From Cristatella mucedo (taxonomy: Eukaryota > Bryozoa > Phylactolaemata > Cristatellidae): DNA of 64,000 nucleotides. Where the stretch lies: assembly GCA_009760855.2 (NCBI GenBank), contig WPIO01000039.1, positions 1,219,001 to 1,283,000 of the forward strand, read 5' to 3'. This document shows positions 47,375 to 59,284 of this stretch, in pieces (the first letter of the stretch is position 1; the number at the start of each line of letters is the position of its first letter). Both the position numbers and the translations under genes were made by a program. Under the pieces are notes generated by a model, which ran no database searches, was not told where the DNA came from, and saw only the letters and a program-made list of their open reading frames with translations.

Positions 47375-48245
47375 GATGTAGGACAACCTATGGGCCTGGC
47401 AGACAAGGTGCTTCAGTGGTGGTTCAAATCTTACAATGGTGATCGTTGCAATGTGTGTCTTGTGGGGATCAAGTGACATACTGACCAGTCACCTGTGGAG
47501 TACCACAAGTGTCTGCTTGTGTGCCTCCATGTTCTCCATTTATGCTAAAACTTGCATGGAAGTAAATTGGGAATTAAGCATCATCATCTATCTTCTAAAA
47601 AGATGATAAATTATATCTATAATCTATCATCTTTTTTATGATAATCAGCTTTACCTGTCATTAAAAGCGTCTCAATATGCTGCATCTACTGGTGAACTGA
47701 ATGATTGCCTTACAGAAAAAATATTCCTGGCGGTAGCAAGCTTCTTTCCACTAAACCAAGACATAACTAAAGCCCACAAATGGGACTAAATCATCGTTTG
47801 CTGGTCTGGAAGATTATTTTCTTGGAATTCGTGATTTTTTCGTATGACCTTCACCATATGCCAGGACAGTAGGTGTCTTCTTTCGTTAGTTTCTACCTAT
47901 TGAAAGTATTGATAAAATGACTGTATCCCTTTTGATCACTGAAATACCTACTGTCACAATCACCTAATCGTCACATACAGATTACAGTTCTTTCGCTGAC
48001 CAGCAAGACTACCAGGGTTTGACTCTGTCTTAATTAGCTGAATTGCCACTTACGTTGCAGCCTACCTGTGCCCCCAGGTTCTTTCTGGCCAAATCATTAG
48101 CCGTTCTACTGCTACCCTTAAAGATTGTTTGCCGCAGAAGCTATTGCTAGAGTGTTCCTTGACTGTGGAACACATGTCGACAATCTTAGTCAACAACATC
48201 TAATGTCTAGCAAAGGCCAAATCTAGCTTCTATAGAACATTGTTG
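47375..48245 (+). mobile_element. Degenerate LINE-B remnant
   Basis: Contains the LADKVLQW-type segment near 47398, a GATGATAATCAGCTTTACC site (decayed YADDTQLYL) near 47637, and the GLTLS...ELPLTLQPTCAP C-terminal region near 48017. Stops and frameshifts throughout. Confidence 0.8.
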
Positions 48246-48249
48246 AATC

Positions 48250-50185
48250 ACAGATGCACTGTCCAAAAATGCTGACGTCGACGATCAACCATCTCCTCAA
48301 CAGCTCCCAGATTAGCTCCTTACCTCATGATCCTTGTGATGATTTACCCAATCGCCTCTCTCGATTCTTTTTGCAGAAGATAGACGAGATCAGGGAGTCC
48401 ATCCCTGCGATGACAACATTCCCATTAGAATGCTGTTCCCCGATTTCTGGCTGCACCTTAATGTCTACATTTAAGCAATTCACTTGTTTTACTAGTCCTG
48501 TAGTTCGTATCTTAATCAAAGAAGACAACAAGTACTCTGGACCCTATTCCCACTGTCCTACTCCTACGTTGCATTGATCTGCTCCTGCCATACATGACTA
48601 ACATCATTGATATGGAATTAGCTTCAAGTCATGTCCCAGCACCTTTCAAAAAAGCTATAGTCAGGTTGCTTCTCAAGAAAGCGACACTAGACCGAGAGAA
48701 CTTGAGCGACTACCACCCAGTCTCCCTTCTACCATTCATATCAAAGACACTAGAACGGATCGTGGCGGACCAGCTAAACACATATATCAAAACTTCAAAC
48801 CTTGCTAGTAAGTTCCAGTCTGGATTTAGAGCTAATCACTCCACAGAGTCAGCATTGCTTAGGGTATACAACGATCTACTTAGGAATGCAGACATGGGTA
48901 GAGTGTCTCTGCTTGCTTTGCTCAATCTTTCGGCAGCTTTTGATAATATCGATCGCAAAGTTCTTCTAGAGCGCCTCTCATCTTAGCTGGGCATCACAGG
49001 AGCTGCTCTGCAATGATTCAGGTCCTATCTTAGTGGGAGACTCCAGGGTATTGACGTGAATGGAGAAATATCATCTGAGGTACCTCTGAAATATGGCGTA
49101 CCTCAGCGCTCCGTGCTGGGTCCGGTTGTTTTCACGGTTTATTCTCTCCCTCTTGCTTATGTGATTGTCGAGCACAATCTAGGCTTTCACTTCTATGCGG
49201 ATGACACTCAGTTGTACCTTTGCTGTCATCCCTCCCAGCCTTCGAGCACCTCAAATTCTCTAAACTCACTTGATGCGTGTATTGATGACATCCGTACATG
49301 GATTGCAGCAAATTTCCTAAAACTAAGCTATGATAAAACTAACTTACTAGTCATGGGCAAACCCGGTGTGATTCAGATATTCGAAAGACTTATGCTCAAA
49401 ATTGGCTCTGCCAGCATATCTGCTGTTGAATTAGCTCAAAATCTAGGGGTCATGTTCCAAAGCCACCTGTTGTTAGACGACCACATCAGCTCCACAGTCA
49501 AATCTGCCTGTTTTTAGTTACATAACATTGCTAAAATTCGGGCTTGTTTAGATAAGGATACCACGTCTAAGTTGGTTCGTGCATTCTTGACATCCTGTCG
49601 CTACTTCTGCAACTCACTTCTTACTGGCCTGCCGGCATGTGCGATCATGCGATTACAGCTGGGTGTAAAACTCGGCAGCTAGGCTCGTCTGTCGTGAGCG
49701 TCACAGTTTCCAAATCAAACCACTCCTCGCCGACTTGCACTGGCTACCAGTCAAGCAACAGATTGACTTCAAGGTCTTGTCGCTCACTTTTAGGTCACTT
49801 CATTTTCTGGCTCCAGCCTGTCAGTCAGATCTACTCCCCCACCAGGTCAAGCATCGTACCACCCGCTTATTTGAATTCAACAGTCTACCAATACCTCGTA
49901 CAAACCTCAAATCTTTTGGAGACCGTGCATGTAGTTCGTATGCTCCAAAAGCCTGGACCTCCCTCTCGACTTGCGTCAGAACATCCCCTGACTTGATCAG
50001 ATTTAAAAAGAACTCAAAAAACACACCTATTTAGGACAGCATTTAGTGGGTCCCAGTGATTCGTCCTTGATGTGCTTATGCGTGCTGACACTGTGCATGC
50101 TGCCACTTATCACATTGGCAAGCTGACCCTGTTCATGTTACCCCTAACCATGTCATTCATGTTGTTTGTTTATCAAGCATGATAA
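48250..50185 (+). mobile_element. Longest LINE-A copy, partial reverse transcriptase, dead
   Basis: About 1.9 kb of family A in three broken frames. 48254-48577 holds the region before the reverse transcriptase (TINHLLNSSQISSLP). 48594-48986 holds the start of the domain (LSDYHPVSLLPFISKTLERI, then FRANHSTESALLRVYNDLL). The motif usually reading LDLSAAFD is LNLSAAFD, losing an expected catalytic Asp. 49056-49517 has YGVPQRSVLGP (Arg for the usual Gly) and an intact FYADDTQLYL. The C-terminal part, 49735-50034, has MHWLPVKQQIDFKVLSLTFR. Stop codons separate the parts. It lacks the 3' stem-loop and (ATT)n tail, ending after TTATCAAGCATGATAAG, so the 3' end was lost after insertion. Confidence 0.92.
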
Positions 50186-50189
50186 GTTT

Positions 50190-52800
50190 TACATGACATT
50201 ACTATGAATAGAAACGATTAGTAAAGTAGCTAACCATTTTGTATTTAAGAACTAGAAAGCTAGGCAGCATGAGGAACGGGTGATTTCCATTGTAAAATGA
50301 AAAGCCGAGAACTCAGTAAGTATGCGAAACTAAACATGCAGCTTACGTAAGTCTTCGTCAAAAACGTAGAATAACTTAGCCATGAATGATTCGTTTTTTA
50401 ATAAGCGTTTTATCTAGTTCTGAATGGTCGGTCGTGATCTCATGGCTTTCGTTTGAGCAGCCAAGTAAGCTAAAATACAAGAACGGAGATTTACGATTAA
50501 ACGAAAGGTAAAACCGGCCTACTCGTAAGCTCTCAGGACAATCCACTGCTACACGCTAAACGAGGGTTGCAACTGCAGTTGAACACACTTTGAAGCGAAA
50601 GTTGAATTTTCATTAAATGTTGGTATAGTAGAAAAATCATTCGTTATTGTCTAAAAGAGGAACAGTTAAATTCTTATCCGCATCTTGAACCGGATGATCT
50701 TGACAGCTAAGCATGGATTTACCTGTCAGCAACGTTAGGCTTCTCGCAAACACTGAGGGCTCCAAGTTGCCGGTGCTTTGAAGATTCACAAATCACCTTA
50801 TATAGGCTCAATGATTATCACCTTATATAGGCTCATATGATTGAAGAGCTGACGTTGGAAATGAATTTAGTGCGGGCCAAGTGATGCCACCCTTTTTAGT
50901 CAAGGTTCGTAAAAGGTTTAGAGACATTACATGGATCTAGGCACGGCAACATAGCATTTTGGTCACATGGTGGTCGGACTAAGTGTTTTCCAGGAAGAGG
51001 ATGCATTACAATTGCGAGAAACGAGGCTAAATGTGAAGGTTAAACGTACATGTTAATACCTCTAGTTAACATCGTTGTCTAGTGGTCTCCTGTGTACACG
51101 AATCTTTTCACTTGCCTGGTACATTATAATCGGCACGACGGACTTTCTCTACTTTCATGGTAAATGGCTCGATGCCAGACAGATACTTAATTATTACTGC
51201 CCAATGTAAAATTACATGTTCCGTTAAGCTTATTGCATTATAACTCGAGGCCAAAAATTATTTATTTTGAGCTGCTTGCTTTTTGTGATAGAGACAGTGA
51301 AAAATGGTAAATACCGTCAAAATGTGAAGATAATAGTGGATCCTCTGGTATGCGAACTTTCGTAAAGAATATTTTTAGCAATATATATATAATCTCTATC
51401 AAAGCTTCTAATTATACCTCAACGGACTGTATGCCAATCAGACAATGATAATTTTCGCCGTCTGATCATACATCAGCACTACAAAGACGATTTTCAAGGA
51501 CGAGGCAAACGCTCCTGTGGCCGACTTATCGGGTGTATAGCATCATCGTGAACCTCTTAAGTGAGTCGCTGCATCAAGACATGCAACAACAGTTTCAAGG
51601 GCTTTTGACCTTGTCGAGCTGGAAACATGTTCTTCAAAGTACTAATGCTAGGTATGACACATTGCCAGACAACTACAGTGAGTAGATTGATTTTTCCGAT
51701 GACTAACCACTTCAGGAAGTACCTCGGTTTGCTGGACTGAAGCCAGAAAATGATCTTAAAATACGCAACCCTAAAATAAGTGAGCATAACTTGGTGAAGA
51801 CTAAATGAAGCTCTGTAGTAGGTATTAATAGATGGCCGTCCCGCCGTTCAAGTAAAACAAAGCATCATTGACTAGCACTAGTCTACTGCTTCCGCATTGG
51901 CATGTTTTAGGACATAGCCACCATCTCTAGTTCAGTGTCACTACGGAATGGAGGCTCCATAAAAACTGATCATTTTGTACTGACTTCTGTATTTTGGTGA
52001 AGTAATTAAAAGTTAATCAATTCGCTATCTCTTTCAGCTGCATGGCAATCTATTGCGGAAGTTTTTGAAACAGTAAAAAGATGGCAAGTGCATTTAGTGG
52101 TTCCACTCTTTAAACTAAAGGTGGCTGATTAGCATCATTGGCGGGTTAACCGGATGCAGGTTGAAAGTAATTCCAGTAAAGGCAACTGAAGAACCATCGT
52201 AACTCCCTAATACTGATCCCTGATGGACTCCGTACTAGTTGATTCATCTGTCATGGAGGACTGATTGATCTTCAGAAGCATTCGCATGAAAAGAGGTCAT
52301 TGTTTTCGAACGTTTCAGTTTCTTTAGATTTCCTCTTTAACTCTTGATTAGTTTTCGTAGGTAGAATCGCAGTAGGCCACATTCTTTAGTAAAAGTTTTG
52401 TTCATAATACATCATGCTTTCAAGAGATTCATTATGACCATCACAATTAGCCAATCATCTCACGTTCGCACAGTAGCCTAAATGAGAATCAAAACATTGA
52501 TGCTTAAACGTTTACTTTGAAAATGTCTGCAAACAAACGGCATACATTTTATTATGTTCACCTTCCACGTATCGACTGTTATGTGGCCACAAACCAGACC
52601 ACAAACTGTTGGAGTTATTGCAAACGTAAATGACTGAAAATGTTATACAGTTAGCAACACAAGCTAGTTGCGTATGCTGCAACCTCTACTTCGTGATAAT
52701 ATACCATCCTCTAATTACATTGAGTGAAGAACGCTGTGGCCTAAACGAGTTATTTGGTTGCCATCTTACCTCTGGTTTCCATACTCTCTGGACGTTAAGC
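50190..52800. repeat. X block (old), most extended copy
   Basis: Best example of X, matching 42190-43920 in order. Minus-strand segments resembling the other copies are: GSSVAFTGITFN near 52200-52150; KPRYFLKWLV near 51735-51700; YLSGIEPFTMK near 51190-51160; NLQSTGNLEP near 50790-50755; TDHSELDKTL near 50440-50405, then FRILTEFSAFHFT near 50340-50300. Stops and at least one frameshift break these frames. A 25-base tandem duplication lies at about 50790-50840. Confidence 0.55.
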
Positions 52801-53190
52801 CACGTTCTGGAACTGCCAATGTATATTTAGGCCCGACTGTTAACTCAAGCATTGAGCTAATACCTTACCACCCCACGCTGCTACACCCATCGACACCTGA
52901 GTAGCAAAGTCATGTTTTTTTATTCTGTAGCCTGCCATTATAAATCGTCAAATAGTGATTGTCAGCTGCCTCAGCATTGCCGATTGTTACTGGTGCCAGA
53001 GGAGGTAACAAACATAATGCAGATATCAGCGATCTCAAAACTTCGGGTATTTTGACAAATTACATGCTGACATCATTCATCGACGGATCTAAATGGGCTT
53101 CCTGGTGGGCAGGCAGGCTGTAGAATGGCCTATTTATAATGACACCAGGCTGCACAAATCTGGCATTTGGCAGGCTATCGCGACGGTCTT
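52801..53190 (+). repeat. Old GAACTGCCAAT-type segment
   Basis: Diverged copy of 5090-5430: GAACTGCCAATGTATATTTA near 52812 and GGTGGGCAGGCAGGCTG near 53104. It breaks off near 53190. Confidence 0.65.
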
Positions 53191-54055
53191 CAGAATTCCG
53201 TAAGCTGCATCACGCTACAATTCCGTACCCAAAGCAAACTATACGCAGCTCGTGATATCTTGTCGAGTTTTCCAGTGTTAAGCGGGCGTGGCCAAATTCC
53301 TTGCCTTATCTACATGAAAATCAGGGTTCTTCTCCTCAGCACTGTTTGTAATTGTAGCAATTGACGATGCAAGACCGATTTATGAGTACTCTTGGACAGG
53401 TAATTGCAACCAGGTTCTAAAAATACTCGGCCCTCAGTTTCAGAGGCCCTCGCGTGTCACTTCCAATGATAAAAGGCATGATGTCCGCTTGCCATTTTGC
53501 ACTTTCGTTAAATCATTCGCTGGCTAGCTCTGATTTATGAGAGGGTGGCCATAATTTATTCAAATTGCTAGCCAAGATTAGGATTACGTACCCTCCTTAA
53601 GTAGAAAGTGGATCTCCTTAAAATAATGAAAGGATAACAGCTAACGTGGAATCTGAGATAGCTGAATTCATATTGGGCTTGCTATGCAGGAGAAATATAT
53701 AGAGCCGTAACATAAAAGCCCACACGTCTGAATTAAATAGATCAGATGTCACAACCCAACAGCTCCAACCAAAATCTTACTTGAATCCTACAGCTGAAAT
53801 TTAACTCTAATTTGAATTTAATTTTGCGGACGCCGACTTGAATGATCCTCAAAGATCACGAAGACTGGCTGCAGGATCTGTGATCGGAAATAAACCGGCG
53901 ATAATTGCCTCCTCGAAAATCAGTTTACTGATCTCATCTTTTAGAGATTTAGCTGTCAGTGGCTGCTTGGCCACTGTCGCATCAAGTTAGAACTCTGAAA
54001 GGTCAGTATATTGCATTTCAATAACATCACAAGTAAAATGAGGGCACAGTAGCAC
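53191..54055. other. Stretch with no counterpart in the window
   Basis: I recognise no match to other blocks and no gene. A 65-codon plus-strand frame (53167-53364) has no features. The core and Y blocks expected here are missing, so this is either an insertion or a different flank brought in by rearrangement. Confidence 0.5.
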
Positions 54056-55198
54056 AGTTATCCTTGAAAACTATCGCCCAGTTTCCTTTCTTTCTTTCTT
54101 GTCAAAGATTCTTGAACGAATTGTTGCTAAGCAGCTCAAAGCAGCACTCTACTGAAACTGCTCTTCTCCGTGTTAACAATGACATTCTACGAGGCAATGA
54201 TGACGGAATGTCACTGCCCTAGCTCTGCTTAATCTGTCAGCTGCTTTTGACAGCACTGATCTCGATGTTCTACTTGAACAATTGATAACTACGATCGATC
54301 TGGCAGACGAGGCACTGGCGTGGTTTAACTCGTTCTTGTCTGATCGTGTTCAATCCGTGTCGTTTGGGGGTCTGGTCTCATATACGAGATGGGTCACATG
54401 TGGAGTCCCTCAAGGGTCCGTCTTCGTCTCCTTGCTGTTCTTCAGTTATAATCAACCTCTGGGAAAAGTGATTAAGGCCAACGGAATAGGATATCATTTT
54501 TATTCTGACAATATTCAATTGTACTTGTCATTCAAACCATCGGAGTCTACTGCTGCAGCTGATAAACGGGATGCTCGCACTGCCGACATTCAATCCCGGA
54601 TATCTGAAAACTTCTTGAAACTGAACGACGATAAAACCAAACTGCTGCTCATATGGCACCCTAAGCGTGAGGCATGACTTAAAGGCTTTGCTCTTCTAAT
54701 AAGCAAAGCTTTTGTGCGACCATCATCGTATGCAGGAAATTCGGGTGTCGTTTTCGACAGCTGCCTAAATTTTAAAAGCTCATTAAGAAGACTGTTTCCA
54801 TAGCTTGCCATCACGTCCGATCCTTATATAAGGTTAAGAGCTATCTTTTGCAGTGGTTTGCAAAAATATTTACTTGCTCTCAGTTCTGTCTCAGCTTGAT
54901 TATTGTAATTCGGTGTTGGCTGAGCTATCAAAGCAAACAACTAAGCAGCTTCAGCCAACTACGAATATGGCTGCAAGGTTAGTTTTTCAATTCCAGAGGT
55001 TTGACCACGTGTCCTCTTTGCTAAAAAAGCTAGGAAGGCTGCCAGTTGATCAATGGATACAATGCAAAGTACTTAAGCTGACCCAAAAGGCCAGCCACGA
55101 CTGGGCTCCTCCAAACCTATCTGAACTGCTGCACTAGTTTCAGCCTCTTCGTGCCTTCAGGTCCACCTTGGACAATAAATTAGCTGTTCTATTCCATT
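54056..55198 (+). mobile_element. LINE-B copy with broken reverse transcriptase
   Basis: Reads ENYRPVSFLSFLSKILERIV near 54068, then a loss before the STETALLRV-type segment. A 131-codon frame (54282-54677) has DEALAWFNSFLSDRVQSVSF, GVPQGSV and, in place of the catalytic FYADD, FYSDN. The C-terminal 54853-55137 frame has SQLDYCNSVLAELSK and PPNLSELLH. The altered YSDN site and stops show it is dead. It ends at ATTAGCTGTTCTATTCCA and joins directly to the purine tract. Confidence 0.9.
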
Positions 55199-56773
55199 CC
55201 ATGAAAGATAAAGAGAGAGAGAGAGACAGAGAGAGAAAGAGGGAGAGACATTGAGTGCCACTGATTTTGCCATTTTGATTTTAAGTGATTTCACGTACAT
55301 TTCAGAATGAGTAGCATTTCATAATTTGAAACGGAGGATGGTAGTCTTAAGCTTAAGCTATTGGCTTACTCTTTTAAAAGCTAGTAGTATCCATGTTTAT
55401 TGATTCTATGTTTTTAGCTAGCTGATAGCAAGCCATTGCTTGTAAACGCTTCTTCGAGATAACTAGTGAGTAGTAAGTAATTGTAAGCAGCCCACTTCAG
55501 TTTAGACGTTGTGATTGTGATTGGGCCTTAAGTGTGAAACCGTTGAGAGCTCCGTCGGATGGAAAAAAGAAGCTAATATCACTAAAAATCAGGATAGCTA
55601 ATGGTCGCACAAAGGGATCACTCCGACATGTATGTAAGTAGCTATCGCACCCTCTTTTCAATTGCAAGCGTCCCAGCTAGCTACTAGCCCGCTGTGTCAG
55701 TATTGGAATTTTCTTAACATGCATGGTTTAAAACGAGTTCAGCCTGTAAAATCTTTTCATACTTAATTCCCTATGGATGTGAGACAAGTGCTAATGTGAG
55801 TTTGCCTTTGATGCCAAAACTGTGGATCAGTTTTTTAATTGGCCCTGCACATACACCTTTAATCGAACTAACTATTCCTTACACAACTTCCTCTGTCCGC
55901 AATTCTTTGATCTCATACCTAAATTTGATTAGGCTGTTGAGAAATCCAATGCCCCCTCTAGTCTCATGTGGCTGAGAGATTTTCTCCTATTTGGCCGCTT
56001 CCAATTTATGTATTACTTAAACTCCTCTGGCGATGTCATGTAGACACAAGTTCGGACGCTGTGAACTTAACCCAAGTCAGGTATACGAATTTCGGCTCAA
56101 TTTAACCGTGAACGTACGTCCATGAGCACTTAGTGAAGAAGCAATGAAGCTCTGATTGAAAGTAGTTCGATAATTTTTCGCTCGATTGGGACATCGATTG
56201 TCATTCATGTGTTGTTCTTCATTTTAATATATTAACAATTAATTTTTTGATATTATTTTTGGTTTTGTCAGAATATTTCGGCCTGGAATCTAAATGGGTG
56301 GGTTAACGATAGACTCAAGCGACATGAGCCTAATAACGAAACAGCTCTGTTTACCTTCAGCTACATACCAGTTCAGGGATTAGGGAGCACGTAAGTAACT
56401 GTGTAGCAGCAAAGTGAGTGGTTGCAGTTGACCCTGACTAAAATTCTCTAACCTTTTTCATAGAGGTTTTTTTTCAGTACAATCAGGGGTATTTAAACTG
56501 CGCAAAATCTGTCAGCTTGGCTTGCCTATTTTGAACGCCACGTTTAGGGCATTGCACCTCTTCTCACTCACTTGTACTAGCTCCCAGCCTATTTCATCCA
56601 TTTCAAGACACCGGTCACTTAGTTTTGAAAAACCTGCAATCTCTCGCTCAGGCTTAGCGGTGTGAAATACAGAGTTTTCACGATACGGCTTGCACTGCTC
56701 ACTTTTCTGAGCCTCACCAATTCAATATCCATCTAAGCAATCAGAAATCCCTCGGAGATTGGGATTTTTTGTC
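55199..56773 (+). repeat. Old P block end and Q block
   Basis: Begins with a short GAGA tract (55210-55249), then P sequence (GGATGGTAGTCTTAAGCTTA near 55336) and Q sequence (ATCTAAATGGGTGGGTTAAC near 56289). Ends near GGAGATTGGGATTTTTTGTC, where a LINE-A copy enters. No gene seen. Confidence 0.65.
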
Positions 56774-57697
56774 AATAATAATAATACACATGATAAAGCA
56801 CCCTCGGAGAACTCAATCTCTTTCTAGGTGATTTAAATCTCTTTCTAGGTGATTTACATTTGCTGCAAAGGGAAGCGCAATTGAGGTGTGATTAATATCA
56901 TGCTTGATAAATAACATGAATAACATAGTTAGGGGTGACATGCACAGGGTCAGCGCGCATAAGCACATCAAGGACGAATCACAGGGACCCACTAAATGCT
57001 GTCATAAATAGGTGTTTTTAAGTTCCTTTTAAATGTGGTCAGGTCAGGGGATGTTCTGACGCAAGTCGGGAGGGAGTTCGAGACTTTGGGAGCATACGAA
57101 CTAAATGCACGGTCTCCAAAGGATTTAAGGTTTGTACGAGGTATTTGTAGACTGTTGGATTCCCAAAAGCAGGCGATACGATGCTTGGCCTGGTGGGGGA
57201 GTAGATCTGAGAGATAGGCTGGAGCCAAAGAATAAACCAACCTAAAAGTGAGCGACAAGACCTTAAAGTCAATCTGTTGCTTGACTGGTAGCCAGTGCAG
57301 GTCGGCGAGAAGTGGTGTGATGTGGCTACTGTGACGCTCATGACAGACAAGCCTAGCTGCGGAGTTTTGTACCAGCTGTAATCGCCTGAGCGCACATGCA
57401 GGTAGATCAGTAAGCTGTGAGTCACTGAAGTCAAGAAGGAATGTCACGAATTCACGGACCAACTTAGACGTTGTATCGTTTTCTACACAAGCCGGAAGCT
57501 TAGCAGTGTTATGTAGCTGAAAGTTGGCAGCTTTGACTGTGGAGCTGATGTGGTCGTCCGACGCGAGGTCACTTTGGAATATGACACCTTGATTTCGAGC
57601 TGGTTCAACAGAAGATATGCTGGCAGAGCCAATTTTGAGCGTCAGCTTTTCCGATTTCTGAATCACACTGGGTTTTCCCATAACTAATAAGTTAGTT
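56774..57697 (-). mobile_element. LINE-A insertion with long intact C-terminal frame
   Basis: The minus-strand frame 57681-56992 has 229 codons and is the longest in the window. It starts at MGKPSVIQKSEKLTLKIGSA, continues with STVKAANFQLHNTAKLPAC, then LADLHWLPVKQQIDFKVLSL, and ends at TTFKRNLKTPIYD. It covers only the region after the YADD box, so the copy is 5'-truncated. The 3' stem-loop carries a 21-base tandem duplication (about 56813-56855). It lies in Q close to, but not at, the copy 2 insertion point (10423), so the two events are separate. Confidence 0.93.
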
Positions 57698-58401
57698 AAT
57701 AGGCTAGTGCAGGGATCCTAAGCATAGCTAGTAAAAGTGTAGCAAAGGATAGCTGGCTTAAGAAAAATAGCCTGATGTGGTGCTCTAATAAAAGCTACCA
57801 CCCTCCTAGAAAAGATCAATTGCAATACTGCATTGTAAAAAAACGTGCCGAAAATACTGGCAAAACTGCTAAACACACGCCAACCGTAATGTCATGATTT
57901 TAACAGCACCTAGGTTTACCAAGCTGGTAAGAGATGCAGTGGGCTGACCCGCTGGCAATTCAAAGGCTCGCAGCCCAGCATCAAGGAGCAATAATATAGT
58001 GCATGTACCAATGTTATATGAACGAGCACATGTTCCTACGTTATACGAATGTATGCGGCTGGATGTGTCACCACATGAGTCCAGCCGCTTGCTATTAAGA
58101 CCTGTAGGGTTCCTTGAGAATACCAAGACCATTGCCTTATTAAACTGCACCAGCTACATTTTATTGTGTGCTTGTCTCTTACAGATGCCCTCGGACCTCG
58201 AAGAGAAATTTTCCCTCAGACCTCGAAGAGAAATTACTTTACAGTCCCTAGGTTTTAAAATTCACAAGTCACTCCAAACAATCAATACATATGTTACATG
58301 TTGAAATTCTGTTTTGTCATAGTAAATACCTTTAATTAATGCAGTAAAAAATAAACAAATAGCAGCATTTTCTATGGAGTAATTTCACGCGTTACTTCAA
58401 A
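57698..58401 (+). repeat. Core repeat, old copy, and following segment
   Basis: Full core with an internal duplication of an ATGTACCAATGTTATATGAACG-type segment (near 58003-58047), then the post-core CAGATGCCCTCGGACCTCGA segment, itself partly duplicated (58182-58235). No gene is supported, although frames of 101 and 93 codons overlap on opposite strands. Confidence 0.7.
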
Positions 58402-58633
58402 CCCAAAAATGCTGATGTCGACAATAAACCATCTCCTCAACCGTTCCCAGATTACCTCCTTACCTGATGATCCTAATGATGATCTAGCCGATCGCTTCTC
58501 TCGATTCTTTGTGCAGAAGATAGACAAGATCAGGGAATCCATCCCTGTGATGACAACCTCCCCACTAGAATGCTGTTCCTCGGTTCCTGGCTGCACCTCA
58601 ATGTCTGCATTTAAGCAGGTCACTAGTGATTCT
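58402..58633 (+). mobile_element. Internal LINE-A fragment
   Basis: In frame it reads KMLMSTINHLLNRSQITSLP, then RFSRFFVQKIDKIRESIPVM, matching 48266-48490. Both ends of the element are missing. It begins at the same family position (CCAAAAATGCTGA) as the copy at 48250. It is followed by Y-type sequence. Confidence 0.85.
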
Positions 58634-59284
58634 AAATTGGCTTCAAAACAGCAAATAAATGGCTCATTTGGGCGTGGTTTCCTTAAAAAATTCGACCAGT
58701 TTTTGGCGCTGCTCTTACCGCCGCGAGTAGAGCCGTATCAGCATTTAAGTAGGTTTGTATCCTCGACGGCTAAGACAACATTTCTCCTACCTTTCATTTC
58801 AAGATTAAATGTGGCCAAACTTCAATGCTTATAGCCTCAATATTAATTTAAGGGCGCTTCTTATACATCGCATAAATACTACTACAAGGTCTGTTTAAGA
58901 CAATCTCACTTATAACTTCTACAAAAGTGGAAAACATGTCTAAGATATTTTGTAAGGTAGCTTTACCGTGACTACCCCACCTTTTTTTAATCCAAGCCGA
59001 TCTACACTTGTCCTCCTAAGTCCTATGGAGTATAACTTTTCCTTTATGGTATGAAACAGCTCTCTGGTTGAGAGTTTTATATTGAAATCTATTGAGGCTC
59101 TGAATATGCGAAAGTAGTCTCAAGAAAAGCTAAGCCATTGCATCTCACCGCCTAGCGCAGTCATAGGCTGAAATTTATTCACACAACCTCTCGGATAAAA
59201 TTCTTTTAAAAGCCAGTTCACGTGAGGACGATCAGCGAGTTACACATCAAAAGAAGGGCTCCAAAGTCGTTATAATAACGATTA
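58634..59284 (+). repeat. Old Y block
   Basis: Diverged copy of 2940-3535: AAATGGCTCATTTGGGCGTG near 58657 and GTTCACGTGAGGACGATCAG near 59215. No gene seen. Confidence 0.65.
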
